Position numbers and translations under genes: made by a program | Source of the DNA: an uncultured Synergistia bacterium | GTDB taxonomy: Bacteria > Eremiobacterota > SpSt-956 > JAKJGF01 | Direction: 5' to 3' | DNA: 5,750 bases | Assembly: GCA_937888925.1 (NCBI GenBank) | Contig: CALARM010000723.1 | Span: 1-5,750, forward strand | Part shown: positions 1-4,450 of the stretch, piece after piece | How positions within the stretch are numbered: position 1 is the stretch's first letter | Layout: the number at the start of each line of letters is the position of its first letter | Notes under the pieces: generated by a model | The model's input: the letters and a program-made list of their open reading frames with translations, nothing else | What the model was told of the DNA's origin: nothing | The model's database searches: none

Positions 1-828
1 TATATATTTTCCATAAGGCTTACCGTGCTTTTCAAGTATTTCTTTAAACTCCTTCATACTTATATATCGTTTCATAGGATCAAGGTCTATCGCACGTTTT
101 ACTATGGCTTCGACCTCATTTGATACTGACGGGTTCAAACTTCTCAAAGGTGGAAATTGAAACAGTTTCAGTGTCGGATCGTAATTCGTAAGCATTTGAT
201 ATAAAATAACACCGAGACCATATATATCAGATACCGGAGTTGTCTGCCCTCGCCCTTTATATTGTTCCGGCGCCGCATATCCCGGTGACCCATACTTAAA
301 AGTATCTGTGCCTTTATCAGGATTGTAATAACGGGCTATACCGAAATCTACAAGTTTCGGCTCCCCCTGCGGTGTTATTATAATATTTGACGGTTTGAGA
401 TCTCTGTATATGACAGGTGCATGAAAAGCATTATGGAGATAATCCAGTATTTCAGCAATTTTCACGGTCAATGTTATTGCCTGTTTCTCTGTTAAGGGGT
501 CTTTCAATGAATTAATAATTTCCTCCAGAGTTTTTCCCTCTATATAGTCCATTGTCAGGTATTCTCTGCCATTTTGACTGAAAACACCGTACATCTTCGG
601 AAGTCCCCGATGATTGAACTTCACCATAAATTCAGCTTCTCTAAAAAAAATCTCCCTTCCATGTTCCACATCAAGATTGGCTTCTTTTGAAAAAACCAGT
701 TCTTTAACGACAAATTGTTTATCATCTTCAATTCTTTCCACAAGGTACACATTTCCCATAGATCCTTTTCCCAGAAGTCTTACTACTCTGTAAATATTAT
801 TAAGTACTGTTCCCGTTTCTAAAAACAC
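1..828 (-). CDS. Serine/threonine protein kinase (Hanks type), C-terminus beyond the window
   Basis: This frame reads 276 codons without a stop from a GTG at 826-828 to the left edge, so it is partial at its C-terminal end. It holds a full Hanks-type kinase core: glycine-rich loop GKGSMGNVY (residues 20-28), ATP-binding Lys42 in VVKEL, an alpha-C Glu near 64-66, catalytic loop YRDLKPSN (141-148, Asp143 as base; Tyr replaces the usual His of HRD), DFG at 161-163, APE at 186-188, and the F-helix Asp201 in SDIYGLGV. These residues predict an active kinase that phosphorylates Ser/Thr on unknown targets. The GTG start is supported by AAAGGAGG about 10 bases upstream and by beginning just before the fold. 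It is the last visible gene of the minus-strand cluster, 102 bases after the 226-aa gene. A membrane anchor or sensor domain may follow outside the window. Confidence 0.94.
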   Translation of the reverse strand, partial: MFLETGTVLNNIYRVVRLLGKGSMGNVYLVERIEDDKQFVVKELVFSKEANLDVEHGREIFFREAEFMVKFNHRGLPKMYGVFSQNGREYLTMDYIEGKTLEEIINSLKDPLTEKQAITLTVKIAEILDYLHNAFHAPVIYRDLKPSNIIITPQGEPKLVDFGIARYYNPDKGTDTFKYGSPGYAAPEQYKGRGQTTPVSDIYGLGVILYQMLTNYDPTLKLFQFPPLRSLNPSVSNEVEAIVKRAIDLDPMKRYISMKEFKEILEKHGKPYGKYI

Positions 829-850
829 TTTTTAATACCCTCCTTTAAAT

Positions 851-893
851 AGTGAAAGTAGTGAATAGTGAGTGATGTCCTATTCTTTTCACT
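851..893. repeat. Short heptad-like repeats with an imperfect inverted repeat
   Basis: On the plus strand three AGTGARW-type units occur (851-857, 860-866, 867-873), followed by GATG. The segment can fold: AGTGAAA (851-857) complements TTTCACT (887-893), and GAATAG (863-868) complements CTATTC (880-885), leaving an 11-base loop. It lies between the 226-aa gene and the partial kinase. No T-run follows on the minus strand, so it is not a convincing terminator for that operon. It resembles the heptads at 4108-4128 and 5641-5675 and is probably an intergenic repeat element. Confidence 0.5.
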
Positions 894-930
894 TTTTACT
901 CTAATTAAATTCTAATAAGTAAAGTAATTC

Positions 931-1611
931 CTATTTTATATTATTATTCCTGATAAATTTCGTTACAACACCTTCAGACGGACTATACTGTGGCCATGAA
1001 CCTTCCTGTGTTCCTGCATTCATATGGGCATTCGGTTCTTTACAGAAAAGGGTGAAATTATGACCTTCTGTGGAACATATATATTCATAACCCGTATAAT
1101 TAGCAGAACACAAAGGAATAGTTTTCATATATTTAGAGTTTTTAGTAAGATAGGAAAGATCAGGAGGATAATATCCTTCATTATCCGTACCGTATAGTTC
1201 CAGAGCTTTACCTATATTATTCAGATTTGACTCACAACATACAAGACTTCCTGCATATTTTTCTTTCGAAAGGGAAACAAAAAACATAAAACTAAATAAT
1301 ATTATAGCTACAAGAAAAAATATATTACATCCTGTAGCCAGTCCGGCTGGATTGAAGGAAATATTTTCATCTTCTCTGGCTTTATTTTTTCCTTTTATAG
1401 AAAGAATCAAACCGAATAAAGGCACCAGCGGCATAAAAAATGAAAGGAAAGGGTACAGATCTGAAATATATCTTTTTACTTCCAGATTTGAAGAATATCC
1501 TACAATGCATCGTAATATAATTGTCAACAAAAATATAAAAAATGGGGACACAATTGTTAATAGCCCTATAATAAGACCGTTCCAGGCCAGGTAATTAGTA
1601 GTTTTTTTCAT
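931..1611 (-). CDS. Membrane protein with C-terminal pseudopilin-like, cysteine-containing domain
   Basis: This 226-residue protein has three likely membrane helices (about 10-34, 52-72 and 91-114), separated by a short basic loop (KGKNKAR, 73-79). A soluble domain follows (125-216). That domain resembles the globular part of type II secretion major pseudopilins (GspG-like): NLNNIGKALELY (129-140), then D/N-rich GYYP, then YMKTIPLC, GYEYICS, FTLFC and PQYSPSEGVV. Cys126, 168, 179 and 190 match cysteines in the C-terminal domain of the kinase at 2307-3683, so the two domains are homologous. There is no prepilin N-terminal methylation motif, so it is unlikely to be a pilin; a membrane-anchored sensor or binding protein fits better. 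AAGGAG lies 9 bases before the ATG. It sits 45 bases after the preceding membrane-protein gene. Exact function unknown. Confidence 0.88.
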   Translation of the reverse strand: MKKTTNYLAWNGLIIGLLTIVSPFFIFLLTIILRCIVGYSSNLEVKRYISDLYPFLSFFMPLVPLFGLILSIKGKNKAREDENISFNPAGLATGCNIFFLVAIILFSFMFFVSLSKEKYAGSLVCCESNLNNIGKALELYGTDNEGYYPPDLSYLTKNSKYMKTIPLCSANYTGYEYICSTEGHNFTLFCKEPNAHMNAGTQEGSWPQYSPSEGVVTKFIRNNNIK

Positions 1612-1656
1612 TACATTTATCTCCTTTTTGTATCTAATGGTTATTGAATTCTTAAA

Positions 1657-2238
1657 TTATCCTGCAATATAATAAACAGACATATGATAACTCACTGCCA
1701 TAAGAACAAGTATAATAATATGCATAATAATATATCTTCCCTTCAGGGAATAAAAAGATATTGAAGGCATTTTAAATATAAATATAATAGCTTTTATAAA
1801 AACTATTGTGCCGAACAGTAGAACCAGAGCAAAAGGAAATAGATTTCCCAGAATAACAAGAAAAGGTGTGGAACAGAGAAAATATAAGAAAATTTTGGCA
1901 AATATTTTTATAAGAGACCATATGGTCAAATCCTTTTTCACAGACTTTACTATAACAATAAGAAAAATAAATACGGGAATAGCTAAGAAAGGAGAAGTAA
2001 ACGTAAATGCCAGTAAGGCAAGACCGGCAATGACAATAAATAATATTTTTACGACTTTATAAAAAGAGCTTTTTACTGCATCCAATCGTGAAATTATAGC
2101 TTCACTTTCCACAGGAGACACATGATTTTTTATATGATAGAGAGTAATGATTTCCCATATAACATATATAGCCAGCAATATTGCCCATGGAAATATAAAA
2201 GGGAAAGCGTGAGAGAACCTCTCACCGGGAGAGGGCAT
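1657..2238 (-). CDS. Multi-pass membrane protein of unknown function (main ORF after an in-frame TGA)
   Basis: This 193-codon frame encodes a very hydrophobic protein with about six membrane segments (near residues 15-34, 62-80, 84-97, 106-130, 133-155 and 169-191) and a charged loop at 37-61. I do not recognise a family. The ATG at 2236-2238 has no Shine-Dalgarno of its own and directly follows an in-frame TGA (2239-2241). Upstream in the same frame, a well-spaced AAGGAGGT and an ATG at 2290-2292 begin a perfect signal peptide. The ancestral product was therefore probably 210-211 residues starting at 2292. As it stands, the protein is made by termination-reinitiation, by readthrough or recoding of the TGA, or not at all if the gene is newly broken. 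It ends in TAA and lies between two genes that share a pseudopilin-like domain, suggesting a part in the same envelope module. Confidence 0.75.
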   Translation of the reverse strand: MPSPGERFSHAFPFIFPWAILLAIYVIWEIITLYHIKNHVSPVESEAIISRLDAVKSSFYKVVKILFIVIAGLALLAFTFTSPFLAIPVFIFLIVIVKSVKKDLTIWSLIKIFAKIFLYFLCSTPFLVILGNLFPFALVLLFGTIVFIKAIIFIFKMPSISFYSLKGRYIIMHIIILVLMAVSYHMSVYYIAG

Positions 2239-2292
2239 TCAGGCAAAGGCCGGAGATGATAGAACTAATATAAATGCCAGTACATATTTCAT
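2239..2292 (-). CDS. 17-codon signal-peptide ORF ending in TGA, in frame with the next gene
   Basis: The codons read MKYVLAFILVLSSPAFA and then TGA. This is a textbook Sec signal peptide: a Lys near the N-terminus, a hydrophobic core, and an A-x-A signal peptidase I site at its end. The next codon after TGA is the ATG of the 193-codon membrane protein, in the same frame. A strong Shine-Dalgarno (2301-2308) lies 8 bases upstream. Most likely this is the true 5' end of the membrane-protein gene, interrupted by a nonsense change (TGG to TGA would be one transition). Alternatives are a translational-coupling leader, UGA recoding or a sequencing error. Confidence 0.7.
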   Translation of the reverse strand: MKYVLAFILVLSSPAFA

Positions 2293-2300
2293 AACAACAT

Positions 2301-2308
2301 ACCTCCTT
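2301..2308 (-). promoter_or_regulatory. Ribosome binding site favouring the upstream start at 2292
   Basis: On the minus strand AAGGAGGT lies 8 bases before the ATG at 2290-2292 and overlaps the TAA (2307-2309) of the preceding kinase gene. The ATG at 2238 has no comparable site, so ribosomes should enter at 2292. Confidence 0.8.
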
Positions 2309-3683
2309 ACATATTTTCCCAGTTACTTATAATTCCGCTCGACGGCGAGTACTGGGGATAACATTCTTTTTTAGCTTTTTCCAGATTTTCCGTGGCACCT
2401 CGTGAAAATGTATCGGGATGGCTCCCGGGAACGGAACAGTAAAGGGTAAAAGTATCTGCTTTCTGTGAACAGATATAACCGTAACCTCTGTTGCTGTGAG
2501 GACAGAGAGGAAGATTCTTTATGTAATTATCTTCCAGAGAATTCAGGTCAGAAGGATATTTACCGTTTTTCTCTTTATATTTCTCAAGAGATTCTGCCAC
2601 GGTCTGAATATTGTGCCTGCAGTTCCATTCCCATTGCCGGTACATAAGAGGGCCGCACATAGTATCATGAATGCCTGCCGACCAGGGGAGCATGAAATAA
2701 CTTATGATGCCAATAATAAGAATATCCAGGAAGATGTAAAGAAAAGTTCTTCTTTTATAGCCGGGAGATTTCGTCACCTCATATTCTGAAATTTCCTTAT
2801 TACATATTTCTTTACCACAGGGATACTCTGCGGCAATTTTCTCTAAAGCTCTTTTAAGTTCTGTTACAGACTGAAATCTATCGCCAGGGTTCTTTTCCAG
2901 AGTTTTCGTCACAACAGATTTCAATTCCGAAGGAACATTATTTATCTCTTCAAAAATAAAGGCTTTTTCCTTTTCTCTGGGGTCAAGACCTGTAAACAAA
3001 TAATGAAGAAAGACTCCGAGGCTGTAAATATCACTTCTGCAATCGGTCTGGCTTTTCCCGTACTGTTCGGGAGAGGCAAAGCCGGGAGAACCGATAGTTT
3101 CCGTGTCTTTTGTCTTTCCTTCCTTGTAGGTTCTTGCTATGCCAAAATCAATAAGTTTTATTCTTTCTTTTCCGTCAATGAGAATATTTTCAGGCTTTAA
3201 ATCGCGGTAAATAACAGGAGGTGACATGCTATGCAGATAAGCCAGTATATCACAGAGCTGTAAAGACCAGTATAAAATCTTATTGATCGGTATCCTGCGG
3301 GATTTATGGTTTTTCTCTATAAATTCATCTGAAGGAATACCGTCAACGTACTCCAGGACGAGATAAAAACTGTTATGTTCCTGAAAAAAATCCAGCAGAT
3401 TGACTATACCGGGATGATAGAGTTTTGAAAGCAATTCTTTTTCCCTGAAAAAAGAGTTAATATAAAAATTTTCCTCTTCCTGTGAAGCAATTATTTCTTT
3501 TATGATACAGTCAAGCCCTGTATCTATGTCTGTGGCACTGTATATTATACTCATACCGCCTGCCGTGAAATAGGAAACTTTATATCTTTCTTTAAGGACA
3601 GTGCCGGGAGAGAGAATAGAAATAACTTCTCCCCGGAAATCTTTTTTTTCATCAGGTGCCGCGATACGTTTTACTGTATCCAT
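2307..3683 (-). CDS. Membrane-anchored Ser/Thr protein kinase with pseudopilin-like sensor domain
   Basis: The product is 458 residues if it begins at the ATG at 3681-3683, which has AAAGGAG 8 bases upstream. A longer frame to 3818 exists, but its extra 45 codons cover the likely promoter and have no good ribosome site. The kinase core spans about 34-283: a degenerate glycine loop (TAGGMSIIY, 40-48; the first and third glycines are replaced), Lys62, alpha-C Glu (81 or 83), YRDLKPEN (159-166), DFG (179-181), SPE (204-206) and SDIYSLGV (217-224). One membrane helix (about 313-332) leads to an external domain (about 341-452) with NIQTVAESLEKY, GKYPSDL, NLPLCP, GYGYICS, FTLYC and PQYSPSSGII. Cys355, 394, 405 and 416 match the 226-aa protein. 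The layout implies a receptor kinase that senses something outside the membrane. It is the first gene of the minus-strand cluster. Confidence 0.93.
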   Translation of the reverse strand: MDTVKRIAAPDEKKDFRGEVISILSPGTVLKERYKVSYFTAGGMSIIYSATDIDTGLDCIIKEIIASQEEENFYINSFFREKELLSKLYHPGIVNLLDFFQEHNSFYLVLEYVDGIPSDEFIEKNHKSRRIPINKILYWSLQLCDILAYLHSMSPPVIYRDLKPENILIDGKERIKLIDFGIARTYKEGKTKDTETIGSPGFASPEQYGKSQTDCRSDIYSLGVFLHYLFTGLDPREKEKAFIFEEINNVPSELKSVVTKTLEKNPGDRFQSVTELKRALEKIAAEYPCGKEICNKEISEYEVTKSPGYKRRTFLYIFLDILIIGIISYFMLPWSAGIHDTMCGPLMYRQWEWNCRHNIQTVAESLEKYKEKNGKYPSDLNSLEDNYIKNLPLCPHSNRGYGYICSQKADTFTLYCSVPGSHPDTFSRGATENLEKAKKECYPQYSPSSGIISNWENM

Positions 3684-3691
3684 AGGCTCAA

Positions 3692-3698
3692 CTCCTTT
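3692..3698 (-). promoter_or_regulatory. Ribosome binding site fixing the kinase start
   Basis: AAAGGAG on the minus strand is followed by 8 bases and then the ATG at 3681-3683. This favours the 458-residue kinase over the 503-residue reading. Confidence 0.8.
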
Positions 3699-3705
3699 CA
3701 ATTTT

Positions 3706-3737
3706 ATTCTAACAGATGATTTTAAAAAGAGGGTCAA
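3706..3737 (-). promoter_or_regulatory. Possible promoter of the kinase operon
   Basis: Reading the minus strand, TTGACC (3737-3732) is followed after 20 bases by TAGAAT (3711-3706), which carries the TG of an extended -10 (3714-3713). The 20-base spacer is longer than optimal, so the extended -10 would have to compensate. Transcription would begin near 3699, very close to the ribosome site, giving a short leader. Tentative. Confidence 0.4.
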
Positions 3738-3771
3738 AATTTTTGATAGTTTTTTTAAAAAGGCAATCTTC

Positions 3772-3800
3772 TTGACAGCAAATATAAATGCTATTATAAT
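3772..3800 (+). promoter_or_regulatory. Consensus sigma-70-type promoter of mtrB
   Basis: TTGACA (3772-3777) and TATAAT (3795-3800) are both perfect matches to the housekeeping consensus, with an optimal 17-base spacer. Transcription should begin near 3807, leaving a leader of about 40 bases before mtrB. No terminator is visible between mtrB and the trp attenuator, so this promoter may also supply the trpB transcript. Confidence 0.85.
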
Positions 3801-3801
3801 T

Positions 3802-3818
3802 ATGAAATCAATTTTCAT
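3802..3818. repeat. Short inverted repeat at the mtrB transcription start
   Basis: ATGAAA (3802-3807) and TTTCAT (3813-3818) are exact inverted repeats separated by 5 bases, spanning the predicted start point of mtrB transcription. It could be an operator for a dimeric regulator or a weak hairpin. In such AT-rich DNA it could also be chance. Confidence 0.3.
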
Positions 3819-3836
3819 TACAGAATGTAATTAGTG

Positions 3837-3842
3837 AAAGGA
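3837..3842 (+). promoter_or_regulatory. Ribosome binding site fixing the mtrB start
   Basis: AAAGGA lies 6 bases before the ATG at 3849-3851. Starting at the earlier in-frame GTG (3834) would place this site inside the coding region, so the ATG is preferred. Confidence 0.7.
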
Positions 3843-3848
3843 TATAAT

Positions 3849-4091
3849 ATGTCACATACCGATAGTAATGTAGACAGTGGCAATGATTATGTAGCAGTCA
3901 GGGCTTTAGAGGACGGTGTCAATATTATAGGCCTCACCCGCGGCAAAGATACGAAGTTTCATCATACAGAAAAACTGGATAACGGCGAAGTCATGTTATT
4001 CCAGTTCACAGAATATACGTCTGCGATAAAAATCCGCGGTAAATCGGAAATACACACAAAACATGGTGTTATAAAAAGCGGTAAAGATTAG
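3849..4091 (+). CDS. mtrB: Trp RNA-binding attenuation protein (TRAP)
   Basis: This 80-residue protein matches Bacillus TRAP (75 residues) almost throughout. The core EDGVNIIGLTRGKDTKFHH (21-39) is nearly identical to the Bacillus sequence as I remember it. TRAP forms a ring of 11 (sometimes 12) subunits that binds tryptophan between subunits and then wraps GAG/UAG-repeat RNA around its rim. With an offset of five residues, the RNA-contact lysines and arginine are kept (Lys42, Lys61, Arg63, matching Bacillus 37, 56, 58), as are Phe37 and Asp44. The tryptophan-pocket threonines (Thr30, Thr35, Thr54) and Gln52 are also present. A slightly longer N-terminal tail is the main difference. In Bacillus mtrB follows the folate gene mtrA; here it stands alone with its own consensus promoter, 360 bases before trpB and just upstream of a TRAP-type leader. 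Confidence 0.96.
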   Translation: MSHTDSNVDSGNDYVAVRALEDGVNIIGLTRGKDTKFHHTEKLDNGEVMLFQFTEYTSAIKIRGKSEIHTKHGVIKSGKD

Positions 4092-4107
4092 ATATTTTTA
4101 CGAGAAT

Positions 4108-4128
4108 CGTGAAGGGTGAAGGGTGAAG
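4108..4128 (+). repeat. Three tandem heptads (CGTGAAG, GGTGAAG, GGTGAAG)
   Basis: Three phased 7-base units begin 17 bases after the mtrB stop. The same unit family recurs after trpB (5641-5675) and in variant form at 851-873. They are non-coding here. They resemble in kind the short tandemly repeated heptamers described in cyanobacteria, but their role is unknown. Confidence 0.7.
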
Positions 4129-4152
4129 ATAGGATAAGTTCTCATTCTTCGT

Positions 4153-4180
4153 TGTAAACACCCGGTCATGGTCGTTGACA
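4153..4180 (+). promoter_or_regulatory. trpB: Possible 5' stem-loop of the trp leader
   Basis: TGT-A-AAC (4153-4159) pairs with GTT-G-ACA (4174-4180) around one A/G mismatch. ACC (4160-4162) pairs with GGT (4170-4172) past a bulged C4173, leaving a 7-base loop. It ends directly before the first triplet of the TRAP site. The Bacillus subtilis trp leader has a 5' stem-loop in the same relative place that helps TRAP bind, so this may be its counterpart. Predicted by eye only. Confidence 0.4.
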
Positions 4181-4182
4181 TA

Positions 4183-4252
4183 GAGTTGAGTCGAGAAATT
4201 TAGTCGAGAAATTTAGTCGAGAAATTTAATAGAAGAGACGAGCAGAGACGAG
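4183..4252 (+). promoter_or_regulatory. trpB: TRAP-binding RNA site: twelve GAG/UAG triplets
   Basis: Triplets begin at 4183, 4188, 4193, 4201, 4206, 4214, 4219, 4230, 4235, 4240, 4245 and 4250: nine GAG and three UAG. A UAG also overlaps the first at 4181. Spacers are mostly 2 bases, as TRAP prefers, but two are 5 and one is 8. The Bacillus subtilis trp leader has 11 triplets, one per TRAP subunit. With mtrB upstream, and a terminator and trpB downstream, this is almost certainly a tryptophan-responsive attenuator. The last two triplets fall within the candidate antiterminator, so bound TRAP would disrupt it. Confidence 0.92.
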
Positions 4253-4253
4253 C
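4191..4253 (+). repeat. Tandem direct repeats that build the TRAP site
   Basis: A 13-base unit TCGAGAAATTTAG occurs at 4191-4203 and 4204-4216, with a third copy at 4217-4229 differing in its last base. It is followed by two exact copies of AGAGACGAGC (4234-4243 and 4244-4253). Each 13-base unit carries a GAG and a UAG; each 10-base unit carries two GAGs (the second ends at 4252). The binding site thus looks assembled by small tandem duplications. Confidence 0.9.
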
Positions 4254-4298
4254 TAAAGCAGTTCTGGTTATAAAAAGATCAGACTTTTTAGAAAGTCT
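4246..4298 (+). promoter_or_regulatory. trpB: Candidate antiterminator hairpin of the trpB attenuator
   Basis: Bases 4253-4269 pair with 4277-4291 in 15 base pairs (including G-U pairs), broken only by single bulges at C4259 and U4263, around a 7-base loop. A further four pairs join AGAC (4246-4249) to GTCT (4295-4298) across a 3x3 internal loop that contains the last GAG. The structure uses the upstream arm of the terminator from 4277 on, so the two folds exclude each other. It overlaps the last two TRAP triplets, as in the Bacillus mechanism. Pairing found by eye. Confidence 0.6.
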
Positions 4299-4314
4299 GA
4301 TCTTTTTATTTTTC
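4270..4314 (+). terminator. Intrinsic terminator (trp attenuator)
   Basis: Bases 4270-4287 and 4292-4309 are perfectly complementary over 18 pairs, with a 4-base loop TTAG; the GC-containing core is GATCAGAC/GTCTGATC. The downstream arm ends in TTTTT, followed by ATTTTTC. It lies 136 bases before trpB on the same strand and just after the TRAP triplets, so it works as a regulated attenuator. When it does not form, RNA polymerase reads into trpB. Confidence 0.93.
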
Positions 4315-4434
4315 ATAAATTCCTCTAAGTCATCTCATGTCTGATTGTTTCGTTATACAGCACAATAAGACGGAGAATACCCGGATGTTTTCGTTAAAGC
4401 TCATCTCAGTATCTCTAAATTAATATTTTAAAAA
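4315..4434 (+). other. Leader segment between attenuator and trpB
   Basis: No recognisable gene or convincing promoter is seen here. A 28-codon frame from an ATG at 4337 has no ribosome site. GTCTGAT (4339-4345) repeats seven bases of the terminator's downstream arm and could compete for the upstream arm, but this is weak. The segment ends at the trpB ribosome site GAAGGAG (4435-4441), 9 bases before the trpB ATG. Confidence 0.4.
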
Positions 4435-4450
4435 GAAGGAGTGGCATAAC

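Noticed and set aside
1352..3200. Plus-strand frames within the kinase/membrane gene cluster
   Set aside because: They lie opposite well-supported genes and encode low-complexity, unrecognisable sequence.
3684..3818. A 45-codon N-terminal extension of the receptor kinase with a hydrophobic start
   Set aside because: It covers the divergent promoter region, lacks a good ribosome site, and a strong AAAGGAG sits before the internal ATG at 3683.
3834..3848. GTG start for mtrB giving 85 residues
   Set aside because: The ATG at 3849 has AAAGGA 6 bases upstream and gives a length nearer the TRAP family.
4107..4135. TCGTGA-17-TAGGAT as a separate trp leader promoter
   Set aside because: Both elements match the consensus poorly and lie in the heptad repeat; too weak to list as a feature.
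4168..4203. An 11-codon frame over the TRAP site as a trp leader peptide
   Set aside because: It contains no Trp codon and has no ribosome site; control is explained by TRAP triplets.
4175..4203. TTGACA at 4175-4180 as a trpB promoter
   Set aside because: No acceptable -10 lies 16-18 bases downstream, and it would start transcription inside or after the triplets.
4108..4253. CRISPR array
   Set aside because: The repeats are 7, 10 and 13 bases long with no unique spacers; they are heptads and TRAP-site units.
4337..4423. 28-codon frame between the attenuator and trpB
   Set aside because: No ribosome site and no recognisable content.
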